Shown piece by piece: positions 1 to 7,042 of a DNA stretch of 13,765 nt. The first letter of the stretch is position 1. Each line of letters opens with the position of its first letter. The DNA is from Bacteroidota bacterium (GTDB taxonomy: Bacteria > Bacteroidota > Bacteroidia > Flavobacteriales > Flavobacteriaceae), in the NCBI GenBank assembly GCA_018656255.1, contig JABHYI010000283.1, positions 1 through 13,765 of the forward strand. Reading direction: 5' to 3'. The notes beneath the pieces are model-generated. The model made no database searches, was not told the DNA's origin, and worked only from the letters and a program-made list of their open reading frames with translations. A program made the translations under genes and the position numbers.

Positions 1-1232
1 CTTTTTTCTCTTTATCTGGTTCAGATTTTGTTGAAATGTTTGTGGGTGTAGGCGCCTCTAGAGTACGTGATTTATTTAAACAAGCCAAAGAAAAATCTCC
101 CTCTATTATTTTTATAGATGAAATAGATGCTATTGGCCGTGCTCGTGGAAAAGCTAATTTTTCAGGCTCTAATGATGAGCGTGAAAACACCTTAAACCAA
201 CTCTTAACAGAGATGGATGGTTTTGGTACAGATTCTAATGTAATAGTTATAGCAGCTACCAATCGTGCAGATGTGCTAGACAAGGCCTTAATGCGTGCAG
301 GGCGTTTTGATAGACAAATTTATGTAGACCTTCCAGATGTAAGAGAGCGTAAAGAAATCTTTGAAGTACACTTGCGCCCTTTAAAAAAGGAAGAAGGCCT
401 AGATACAGATTTTCTGTCTAAGCAAACACCAGGATTCTCTGGAGCAGATATTGCCAATGTTTGTAATGAAGCTGCTCTTATAGCTGCAAGAGGCGAGAAA
501 AAAGCAGTCGGAAAACAAGATTTCTTAGATGCTGTAGATAGAATTGTTGGAGGTCTTGAGAAAAAGAACAAAATTATTACACCAGCAGAAAAAGAAGCAA
601 TTGCATACCACGAAGCAGGACATGCAACGGTGAGTTGGATGTTAGAGCATGCAGCACCACTAGTCAAAGTTACCATTGTACCAAGAGGGCAGTCTTTAGG
701 AGCCGCATGGTATCTTCCAGAGGAGCGTCTTATTGTAAGGCCTGAGCAAATGCTTGACGAAATGTGTGCAACACTTGGAGGAAGAGCGGCAGAGAAAGTA
801 ATATTCAATAAAATATCTACTGGAGCCCTTAGTGATCTAGAAAAAGTAACCAAACAAGCCCGTGCAATGGTAACTGTTTACGGTCTTAATGATAAGGTTG
901 GCAACCTTACCTATTATGATTCAAGTGGGCAGTCTGAATACAATTTCAGCAAACCATACAGTGAAAAAACTGCGGAGTTAATTGACAAGGAAATATCAAA
1001 TCTCATCGAGACGCAATACAACCGTGCTATTGAACTATTAGAGGCTAACAAAGAAAAACTTACAGAACTAGCAAATGTACTGCTAGCCAAAGAGGTTATT
1101 TTTAAAGACAATCTAGAAGTTATCTTTGGGAAAAGACCTTTCGAAAAATCTATTAGCGAAATAGTAGAAGATCCTAAAGAAGACAAACAAGCTCCACAGG
1201 CTGAACAAGAAAATGGTGATCTTACTAGCTAA
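1..1232 (+). CDS. ftsH: ATP-dependent zinc metalloprotease FtsH, 5'-truncated by the window edge
   Basis: Membrane-anchored AAA+ protease that unfolds and degrades membrane and short-lived cytosolic proteins. The open frame continues to the left edge: bases 3-35 read FFSLSGSDFVE in frame with the later MFVGVGASRVRD, a canonical FtsH stretch. The ATG at 36 is therefore an internal Met and not the start. About 410 residues are present. Missing are the N-terminal membrane segments and the Walker A loop. Seen here are Walker B (IIFIDEID, near bases 105-128), the second region of homology with arginine fingers (AATNRADVLDKALMRAGRFDR as two adjacent pieces, bases 252-314), and the zinc site HEAGH (609-623). 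The probable third zinc ligand is the Asp of GALSDLEK. The C-terminal tail is acidic and low in complexity, as is usual. A LUD-phospholipid operon follows after 109 bp. Identification is secure; only completeness is limited. Confidence 0.97.
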   Translation, partial: FFSLSGSDFVEMFVGVGASRVRDLFKQAKEKSPSIIFIDEIDAIGRARGKANFSGSNDERENTLNQLLTEMDGFGTDSNVIVIAATNRADVLDKALMRAGRFDRQIYVDLPDVRERKEIFEVHLRPLKKEEGLDTDFLSKQTPGFSGADIANVCNEAALIAARGEKKAVGKQDFLDAVDRIVGGLEKKNKIITPAEKEAIAYHEAGHATVSWMLEHAAPLVKVTIVPRGQSLGAAWYLPEERLIVRPEQMLDEMCATLGGRAAEKVIFNKISTGALSDLEKVTKQARAMVTVYGLNDKVGNLTYYDSSGQSEYNFSKPYSEKTAELIDKEISNLIETQYNRAIELLEANKEKLTELANVLLAKEVIFKDNLEVIFGKRPFEKSISEIVEDPKEDKQAPQAEQENGDLTS

Positions 1233-1297
1233 AGGTTCGTTTTACTACCATTTGAGTAAAGATTAGTATTGTGGGTTTTCTATGACGAGATTTTTAC

Positions 1298-1305
1298 TAT
1301 CTTTG
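1298..1305 (+). promoter_or_regulatory. Candidate Bacteroidota promoter for the LUD-cdsA-psd-acbP operon
   Basis: TATCTTTG matches the Bacteroidota -7 consensus TAnnTTTG at every fixed position and lies 36 bp before the LUD start codon. The upstream element is weak: TTTTC at 1276-1280 stands about 17 bp away, and no clean TTG sits at the usual distance. It would let the four-gene run be transcribed independently of ftsH. Confidence 0.55.
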
Positions 1306-1341
1306 ATATAACTAGAATCTAAACACCTATAAACCCTGCAG

Positions 1342-1956
1342 ATGAGTCTCTTTAAAAGACTTTTAAAAGGAAATCTCAATCTAAAAAAAACACCTAAACA
1401 AAAAGGTGATGATGATGATTGTGGCAAATATTATCCAGAAGATAGTCTTGCCATTGATGAAAGGTTTACCAATAACTTCAGGAAAAACGGAGGTAAATTC
1501 TTATACTGTACAGATGCTCAAGAAATTAACGAAGCGTTTGATAACATCTTACTAGAGAATGACTGGTATGAAAAAGAGGTGTTCTGTATCAATGAAATGC
1601 TCTCTAAAAAGTTTGACGGATATAATTTAAATTTCACCAAAAAAACTACTGCTACATTTTTCTTGACTACTTGTGAGTCTTTGATATCAAAAAATGGCTC
1701 TATTTTACTTTCTTCAAACCAAATTAAGGAGAAAAAATTAGATGAGTTACCTGCCAATATTGTCATATTTGCCACCACGAGCCAGTTTGTAGAAAACATA
1801 AGTGAAGGGCTACGTATTATCAAAAATAGTGGCGGGAAATTTATTCCTAGCAATATCACTGCAATTCAAGATTTTGAAACAGAAAAAGAAAAGGATTTTA
1901 TGAGTTATGGAAGTAGTACAAAAAACTTATATTTGCTGCTTCTAGAAGACCTATAG
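1342..1956 (+). CDS. LUD-domain (LutC/YkgG-like) protein
   Basis: A 204-residue soluble protein with no signal peptide or membrane segment. The C-terminal half resembles the LUD domain: a TTATFFLTTCESLIS segment, then NGSILLSSNQ, then LPANIVIFATTSQFVENI and a final strand ending LYLLLLEDL. The N-terminal 45 residues are basic and then acidic (QKGDDDDCG) and look poorly ordered. LUD proteins are best known from LutC of the lactate-oxidising LutABC complex. No lutA- or lutB-like gene, with its iron-sulfur motifs, lies next to it, so a role in lactate use is not supported here. It starts the operon with cdsA only 12 bp downstream. The family call is fairly sure and the substrate is unknown. A housekeeping role tied to the membrane-lipid genes is inference from position only. 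Confidence 0.75.
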   Translation: MSLFKRLLKGNLNLKKTPKQKGDDDDCGKYYPEDSLAIDERFTNNFRKNGGKFLYCTDAQEINEAFDNILLENDWYEKEVFCINEMLSKKFDGYNLNFTKKTTATFFLTTCESLISKNGSILLSSNQIKEKKLDELPANIVIFATTSQFVENISEGLRIIKNSGGKFIPSNITAIQDFETEKEKDFMSYGSSTKNLYLLLLEDL

Positions 1957-1968
1957 AAGATATATACT

Positions 1969-2772
1969 ATGAGAGAAATTGTTGTACGAAGTATATCGGG
2001 GATTTTGTATGTCCTTGTCGTAGTTTTTTCCATGTACACCTCTCGTGAGCTATTTATGATGCTTTTTCTCATTCTTGGGCTTCAAACCCTTAAGGAATTT
2101 AAAAAACTCATACACTTAAAACATTTCACCCCTTATCTTCTGCTTCCAATTTCGCTTTTACTGATAAGCTACTATCACCCGGGAAATAGTATTCTATATA
2201 CATACCTAGGCAGCTCTTTACTAGTGAGTATACTATTGGCCAAAGATGTACAATCAACCAAAAATAACCTTTTACTTAAAAAGCAAAAATACATCCCTAC
2301 AATGCTTTACATCATTAGTGGCTTTGTTTTTTTAACACTCATTCCATTTTCTAAAGGGGTATTTAAGCCAGAGATTATTGTTGGGGTTTTTGTGTTAATT
2401 TGGTGCAACGACACCTTTGCGTATATCATTGGTAAATCACTGGGTAAAAACAAACTACTGGAGAGAGTTTCTCCTAAAAAAACAATAGAAGGGTTCTTTG
2501 GAGGACTCCTAGGAGCTGTTATATCAAGTTTCATTATATTTAATGTGTTAGATATATACACGTTACCTATTTGGATTTCTCTTGCGTTCATTATTTCAGT
2601 GTGTGGAAGCATTGGAGATTTAGTACAATCCAACTACAAACGCCAAGCTGGAGTAAAAGATAGTGGAAACGTAATGCCTGGACACGGAGGATTATATGAC
2701 AGGCTGGATAGCGCTATTTATGCCAGCCCATTTATTTATGCATTTTTACAACTTATAACTTATGTTTCATAA
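1969..2772 (+). CDS. cdsA: Phosphatidate cytidylyltransferase (CDP-diglyceride synthase)
   Basis: Makes CDP-diacylglycerol from phosphatidic acid and CTP, the branch point of bacterial phospholipid synthesis, in the inner membrane. The protein has 267 residues, normal for CdsA, and contains a series of hydrophobic segments (roughly residues 10-40, 55-92, 112-128, 135-158, 178-215). The family signature lies at residues 221-247: S221, K224-R225, K230-D231, the PGHGG block (H239) and the metal-binding D244-R245-x-D247. A second conserved block, with D148 followed by SPKKT at 168-172, is also intact. The start is 12 bp after the LUD gene. The 3' end overlaps psd by 11 bp, suggesting translational coupling to the next phospholipid enzyme. 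Confidence 0.95.
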   Translation: MREIVVRSISGILYVLVVVFSMYTSRELFMMLFLILGLQTLKEFKKLIHLKHFTPYLLLPISLLLISYYHPGNSILYTYLGSSLLVSILLAKDVQSTKNNLLLKKQKYIPTMLYIISGFVFLTLIPFSKGVFKPEIIVGVFVLIWCNDTFAYIIGKSLGKNKLLERVSPKKTIEGFFGGLLGAVISSFIIFNVLDIYTLPIWISLAFIISVCGSIGDLVQSNYKRQAGVKDSGNVMPGHGGLYDRLDSAIYASPFIYAFLQLITYVS

Positions 2773-3412
2773 AGAAGGATACAAAATTATTTTAATTACG
2801 TTAGTGCTAGCTATTGCAATGAGCTTGGCTGCAGATTATTTCATTATAAACGATTATCTAAGAAGCGCTTTTATGCTCCTGGCTATTGTAATGCTAGTGC
2901 TAGTATTGCAGTTTTTTAGAAACCCAAAAAGAAACCTTAACATAAGCGAAGATCATGTAGTATCTCCTGTAGATGGTAAAGTTGTGGTTATTGAAGAGGT
3001 GTTTGAAAAAGAGTTTTTCAATGAAAAAAGACTACAGGTATCTGTGTTTATGTCTCCCATAAACGTGCATGTTACGCGGTATCCTGTTGCTGGAGAGGTG
3101 GTTTTTAGCAAATACCATCCAGGAAAATTTTTGGTAGCTTGGCATCCAAAATCTAGTGAAGAAAATGAGCGCACGACCGTTGTGGTAAGCTCCAAAAAAT
3201 TTGGAAATGTACTTCACCGTCAAATCGCAGGCGCACTGGCTAGACGTATTGTAAATTACGCAGAAAAGGGACAACAAGTAACGCAAGGAAGCGACAGCGG
3301 CTTTATTAAGTTTGGATCTCGTGTAGATGTATTTTTACCTGTAGGCACAAAACTTGATGTAAAACTCAACGATGTTGTAAAAGGAGGAACCTCCATTTTA
3401 GCATCTATTTAA
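2762..3412 (+). CDS. psd: Phosphatidylserine decarboxylase proenzyme, short type
   Basis: Converts phosphatidylserine to phosphatidylethanolamine, the main zwitterionic lipid in this phylum. This is the short form (216 residues), with two hydrophobic segments near the N terminus (about residues 8-28 and 34-52) followed by RNPKR. The catalytic region shows SPVDGK (D71) and NVHVTRYP (H103). The self-cleavage site is KFGSRVDVF, with cleavage expected between G185 and S186 so that Ser186 becomes the pyruvoyl group of the alpha chain. By family knowledge the mature enzyme is a beta/alpha pair. The ATG lies inside the end of cdsA, which places the two enzymes in one translationally linked unit. A phosphatidylserine synthase gene is not in the window. 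Confidence 0.93.
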   Translation: MFHKEGYKIILITLVLAIAMSLAADYFIINDYLRSAFMLLAIVMLVLVLQFFRNPKRNLNISEDHVVSPVDGKVVVIEEVFEKEFFNEKRLQVSVFMSPINVHVTRYPVAGEVVFSKYHPGKFLVAWHPKSSEENERTTVVVSSKKFGNVLHRQIAGALARRIVNYAEKGQQVTQGSDSGFIKFGSRVDVFLPVGTKLDVKLNDVVKGGTSILASI

Positions 3413-3430
3413 GCAAAGTAAACTATTGTA

Positions 3431-3700
3431 ATGACATCACAGGAAATAGACATAGCATTTAAAAAAGCTGTTGAAAGCGTAAATGGGCACAAGGAGCCTT
3501 TTCCTGCAGATACATTATTAAAGCTGTATGCGTATTACAAACGCGCTACAAACTCTTGGCACAAACCAAGCAATAGCAAGAAAAAACTAATTTCGGCTTT
3601 TAAAACAAATGCACTCTTTCAAGCCCAGCATCTTAGCCAGGACCAGGCTAAACTGGAGTATATAGAAACCTCAACGCATTATTTTTTGTATAGAAAGTAA
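3431..3700 (+). CDS. Acyl-CoA-binding protein (ACBP family)
   Basis: An 89-residue soluble protein, the usual size of a single ACBP four-helix domain. Members bind long-chain acyl-CoA thioesters in the cytosol and buffer or deliver them. The ligand-site pattern is visible: LKLYAYYKRAT (Y33, Y36, K37 aligning with Tyr28, Tyr31 and Lys32 of the bovine protein), a Lys in SAFKTNA (K58) and a Tyr in AKLEYIE (Y77). The family's usual loop after QAT is altered (NSWHKPSNSK), and the Trp that normally follows the K58-equivalent is Thr, so the protein is a divergent member. It begins 18 bp after psd and ends only 20 bp from the convergent valS stop. Its place after cdsA and psd fits a link between acyl-CoA supply and phospholipid synthesis, but that is inference. 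Confidence 0.85.
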   Translation: MTSQEIDIAFKKAVESVNGHKEPFPADTLLKLYAYYKRATNSWHKPSNSKKKLISAFKTNALFQAQHLSQDQAKLEYIETSTHYFLYRK

Positions 3701-3720
3701 TCTCTAACAAAAAACATTTT

Positions 3721-6354
3721 TTAACTAAGACTTTTTATTGAAGTTTCGATAGTTTCAATCTTTGCAATTGCATCTGCTTCTTTTTTGCGCTCGTTATCTA
3801 CCACTTGTTGTGGAGCACCGCTTACAAATTTTTGGTTTTTCAACTTACCTTGTACGCTTTTTAGAAACCCTTGAGTGTATTTTAATTCTTCTTTTAATTT
3901 TAGTATTTCCTGCGCTACATCAATAGTTCCCTCAATGGGTATAAAATATTCGTTAGACTTCACCCTAAAGGTTAAGGCACCCTCTACCCCACCTGAAACA
4001 GAAGTCATCTCACTAATATTTCCTAGTTTTTTTATAACAACATCGAACTGACTATGTACCTTCTCTGTATTAATTACTGAAAGTGAAATAGCATCTTTAA
4101 AAGCAATGTTTTTTTCTTTTCTGATGGTTCTAATTCCAGAAATAACCTCAGATGCAAACTCAAAATCAGTCAATAAGGCTGTGTCTATTGTTGTTGTTTT
4201 GGGCCAATGATTAACAATCAACGCTTCTTGAGGTGTTCTTTTTGCGATGGCATGCCATAACTCTTCTGTCAAAAACGGCATAAAAGGATGTAATATCCTT
4301 AGGTTGTCTTCAAAAATAGCAACCACACTATCATAGGTTTGTTTATCAATTGGAGCCTGGTATGCGGGCTTTATAATTTCCAGAAGCCAGCCACAAAAAT
4401 CATCCCACACTAGCTTATAACTTGCCATCAAAGCATCACTAATTCTGTATTTGCTGTAATGATCCTCAATCTCAACAAGTGTTTGCTGTAAACGAGATTG
4501 ATACCAATTAATGGCGATTTTGGAGGATTCTGGTTGTGAAATAGTAGCGTCTATATCCCAAGATTGGGTTAACTTAAATGCATTCCAAATTTTATTTGAA
4601 AAACCTTTTCCTTGCTGGCAAAGCCCTTCATCAAACATCAAATCATTTCCTGCAGCAGCACTTAAAAGAAGCCCAACTCTCACCCCATCTGCACTGTAGG
4701 TTTGTATAAGCTGTAAAGCATCTGGAGAATTCCCTAAAGATTTACTCATTTTACGACGCTGCTTATCACGAACGAGTCCTGTTAGGTATACATTTTTGAA
4801 AGGTTTTTTACCGGTATACTCATAGCCGGCTATGATCATTCTTGCTACCCAGAAAAATAAAATATCTGGTCCAGTGACCAAATCATTGGTTGGGTAGTAA
4901 TAGTTAAACTCTTTATTATCTGGATTGTTTAATCCATCAAATACGCTCATGGGCCAAAGCCAGGACGAAAACCAAGTATCTAAAGCATCGGCATCTTGAT
5001 GCAGGTCTGTAATTTTTAAAGATGTATTGCTGGTTTTTTCTTTGGCCAACATCAAAGCTTCTTCTATAGTTTCAGCTACTACAAAATCTTCTTTCCCATC
5101 TCCATAGAAATAGGCTGGAATTTGTTGCCCCCACCAAAGTTGGCGAGAAATATTCCAATCTCTAATATTGGTCATCCAATGACGGTAGGTATTCTCAAAT
5201 TTCTTTGGATGTAAAACGACATCATCTTGCTCCAAAACAGCTTTTATGGCAGGCTTTACTAAATCTTCCATTTTTAAAAACCACTGGTCGCTAAGGCGCG
5301 GTTCTATAACGGCTTTGGTGCGCTCACTGGTTCCTACTTTGTTGAGGTGCTGCTCTGTTTTAATCAAAGCGCCCAACTCTTTTAGCTCAATTGCAATTTC
5401 TTTACGAACCACAAAACGATCTTTTCCTTGGTAGTGTAATCCAAAACTATTGAGCGACGCATCGTCATTAAAAATATCTATAACTTCCAATTTGTGGGTA
5501 TCTCCCAGCATTTTGTCATTTTCATCATGTGCTGGAGTTACCTTCAGACAACCAGTACCAAACTCGATGTCTACGTATGAATCTTCTATTATTGGAATTA
5601 CTCTATTGCAAATAGGCACTATGGCTTTTTTTCCTTTTAAATGAGCAAAACGGTCATCATCGGGGTTTATACAAATGGCGGTATCACCAAAAATAGTTTC
5701 TGGACGCGTGGTAGCAATGGTTAGGGTCTTGTCGCTGTCTTGTATTTTGTAGCTAATGTAAAACAAATCACCTTGTTGCTCTACAAAATTAACCTCTTCA
5801 TCACTCAAGGTTGTTTTTGCCTCTGGATCCCAATTTACCATTCTATAACCTCTATAAATAAGGCCTTTGTTGTACAAGTCAACAAAACTTTTTATAACCT
5901 GAGTAGACATGCCAGGATCAAGGGTAAATTTAGTACGCTCCCAGTCACAAGAGGCACCAAGTTTTTTTAGTTGATCTAAAATAACACCACCATACTGCTG
6001 GGTCCAATCCCAGGCGTGTTTTAAAAATTCTTCTCTTGTTAAATCTGCTTTCTGGATTCCTTGTTCTTTAAGGCGCGCAACAACTTTGGCTTCTGTTGCA
6101 ATACTTGCATGATCGGTGCCAGGCACCCAACACGCATTAAAGCCTTTTAAGCGTGCCCGACGTATTAGGACATCTTGTATGGTGTTATTTAGCATATGTC
6201 CCATATGGAGGACCCCTGTAACGTTTGGAGGGGGTATTACAATAGTGTACGGCTCACGATCGTCTACTTCACTATGGAAATAGTTGTGCTCCATCCAGTA
6301 CTGGTACCACTTATCTTCAACATCTTGTGCATTATAGGCTCCTGTTTGGGTCAT
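3721..6354 (-). CDS. valS: Valyl-tRNA synthetase
   Basis: Class I aminoacyl-tRNA synthetase that charges tRNA-Val. The full length is 877 residues, normal for bacterial ValRS. The HIGH motif appears as HMGH (residues 50-53, after PPPNVTGVL), followed by the WVPGTDHA block. The CP1 editing domain spans roughly residues 190-345, with TTRPETIFGD and GTGCLKVTPAHDEND, the pocket that hydrolyses mischarged Thr-tRNA. KMSKS lies at residues 535-539 (bases 4738-4752), followed by the anticodon-binding helical domain. The C-terminal 65 or so residues form the Lys/Glu-rich coiled-coil arm typical of ValRS. The gene stands alone on the minus strand, convergent with the acyl-CoA-binding gene and divergent from the DUF1573 gene, and has its own candidate promoter. 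No T-box-like leader is visible in the 132-bp upstream gap. Confidence 0.98.
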   Translation of the reverse strand: MTQTGAYNAQDVEDKWYQYWMEHNYFHSEVDDREPYTIVIPPPNVTGVLHMGHMLNNTIQDVLIRRARLKGFNACWVPGTDHASIATEAKVVARLKEQGIQKADLTREEFLKHAWDWTQQYGGVILDQLKKLGASCDWERTKFTLDPGMSTQVIKSFVDLYNKGLIYRGYRMVNWDPEAKTTLSDEEVNFVEQQGDLFYISYKIQDSDKTLTIATTRPETIFGDTAICINPDDDRFAHLKGKKAIVPICNRVIPIIEDSYVDIEFGTGCLKVTPAHDENDKMLGDTHKLEVIDIFNDDASLNSFGLHYQGKDRFVVRKEIAIELKELGALIKTEQHLNKVGTSERTKAVIEPRLSDQWFLKMEDLVKPAIKAVLEQDDVVLHPKKFENTYRHWMTNIRDWNISRQLWWGQQIPAYFYGDGKEDFVVAETIEEALMLAKEKTSNTSLKITDLHQDADALDTWFSSWLWPMSVFDGLNNPDNKEFNYYYPTNDLVTGPDILFFWVARMIIAGYEYTGKKPFKNVYLTGLVRDKQRRKMSKSLGNSPDALQLIQTYSADGVRVGLLLSAAAGNDLMFDEGLCQQGKGFSNKIWNAFKLTQSWDIDATISQPESSKIAINWYQSRLQQTLVEIEDHYSKYRISDALMASYKLVWDDFCGWLLEIIKPAYQAPIDKQTYDSVVAIFEDNLRILHPFMPFLTEELWHAIAKRTPQEALIVNHWPKTTTIDTALLTDFEFASEVISGIRTIRKEKNIAFKDAISLSVINTEKVHSQFDVVIKKLGNISEMTSVSGGVEGALTFRVKSNEYFIPIEGTIDVAQEILKLKEELKYTQGFLKSVQGKLKNQKFVSGAPQQVVDNERKKEADAIAKIETIETSIKSLS

Positions 6355-6381
6355 TTTGGTATCATTTTTGAAATAAGATTG

Positions 6382-6412
6382 TAAAAGTAGGGATATCTAT
6401 AGTATTATGAAA
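6382..6412 (-). promoter_or_regulatory. Candidate promoter of valS
   Basis: Read on the minus strand, TTTC (6409-6412) is followed after 19 bp by TACTTTTA (6382-6389). The second element matches the Bacteroidota -7 consensus TAnnTTTG at all fixed positions except the last. It lies about 28 bp before the valS ATG. The spacing is right for this phylum, but the -33 half is imperfect. Confidence 0.45.
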
Positions 6413-6434
6413 TGTTTAATGTCTATAACTTAAC

Positions 6435-6465
6435 TTGCACAGCATACTAAAGTTCCCTAAATTAG
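6435..6465 (+). promoter_or_regulatory. Candidate promoter of the DUF1573 gene
   Basis: TTG at 6435-6437 and TAAATTAG at 6458-6465 are separated by 20 bp, matching the Bacteroidota TTG/TAnnTTTG arrangement with one mismatch in the -7 element. The start codon lies 21 bp downstream, implying a very short leader. It stands back to back with the valS promoter, 22 bp apart and without overlap. Confidence 0.45.
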
Positions 6466-6486
6466 CAATCCTTAATAGCATATGAT

Positions 6487-6885
6487 ATGAAAAAGTTAAT
6501 AGTAGTAGCGTTAATTAGCCTAATTGGATACACCTCAAGTGCGCAAGCCAAAATCAGTTTCAAAAACGAAACGGTAGATTACGGAAAGATTGTAAAAGGA
6601 AGTGATGGAGTTCGTGTATTCGAATTTACCAATACAGGAGACGCAGAATTAGTGGTAACAAATGTAAAATCTAGTTGTGGGTGTACGGTTCCAAAAAAAC
6701 CAGAAGGACCTATTGCTCCTGGAGCCTCTGGAAGTATTGAAGTTAAGTATGACACAAACAGAGTAGGTCCTATAAGAAAAACAGTAACGGTATACTCTAA
6801 TGCAGATGAGCCAATAAAAGCCCTAAAAATAAAAGGAGAGGTTTTAAATGCAGATAAGAGCATCTTAGAAAAAACAGAAGAGTAA
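6487..6885 (+). CDS. Secreted DUF1573-family protein
   Basis: A 132-residue protein with a clear signal peptide: MKK, a hydrophobic stretch (about residues 4-15), and a likely cleavage after SSAQA near residue 20. The remainder is a single Ig-like beta domain of the DUF1573 family, common in Bacteroidota. It begins ISFKNETVDYGKI and continues with FEFTNTGDAELVV, the conserved SSCGCTVP cysteine pair, and PIAPGASGSIEVKYDT. Family members are exported; their molecular role is not established. The two Cys in CGC could be oxidised or bind a metal in the periplasm, which is speculation. The gene is a single-gene unit with its own promoter upstream and a strong terminator downstream, divergent from valS. 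The start is supported by the signal peptide and the short distance to the promoter. Confidence 0.88.
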   Translation: MKKLIVVALISLIGYTSSAQAKISFKNETVDYGKIVKGSDGVRVFEFTNTGDAELVVTNVKSSCGCTVPKKPEGPIAPGASGSIEVKYDTNRVGPIRKTVTVYSNADEPIKALKIKGEVLNADKSILEKTEE

Positions 6886-6910
6886 CACTGCTGTTTTAAT
6901 ATATAAATTT

Positions 6911-6942
6911 GGTCGATTTACTTTTGTGAATCGACCTTTTTT
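6911..6942 (+). terminator. Rho-independent terminator after the DUF1573 gene
   Basis: An 8-bp perfect stem, GGTCGATT (6911-6918) pairing with AATCGACC (6929-6936), encloses a 10-nt loop and is followed directly by six T. It lies 25 bp after the stop codon and isolates this gene from the aminotransferase downstream. Confidence 0.9.
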
Positions 6943-7015
6943 CTGTCGTAAAATTAGGTTTAAAATAAATAGACAAACCGCAGGCTTACATAGCATATTT
7001 TTAAACTATTTTTTG

Positions 7016-7023
7016 CAACTTTG
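7016..7023 (+). promoter_or_regulatory. Possible -7 element for the aminotransferase-murB pair
   Basis: CAACTTTG matches TAnnTTTG except for the first base and lies 19 bp before the ATG at 7043. An alternative, TATTTTTTG at 7007-7015, has one extra base in the core. No good TTG is seen at the usual upstream distance. A promoter is needed here because a strong terminator precedes it, but the exact site is uncertain. Confidence 0.3.
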
Positions 7024-7042
7024 TTATTCAAATAATACTGTT

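Noticed and set aside
320..853. Minus-strand open frame of 177 codons inside ftsH
   Set aside because: It is antisense to the conserved AAA+ and protease domains. Its length is explained by codon use on the other strand, and its composition (Ser-rich, low in charge) is not that of a real protein.
1241..1260. Inverted repeat TTTACT-N8-AGTAAA just after the ftsH stop, considered as a terminator
   Set aside because: The 6-bp AT-rich stem is not followed by a T-run, so it lacks the second half of an intrinsic terminator.
3700..3730. A-tract/T-tract (AAAAAACATTTTTT) between the convergent acyl-CoA-binding gene and valS, considered as a bidirectional terminator
   Set aside because: The arms meet with only two bases between them and contain no G-C pair, so a stable hairpin is not credible.
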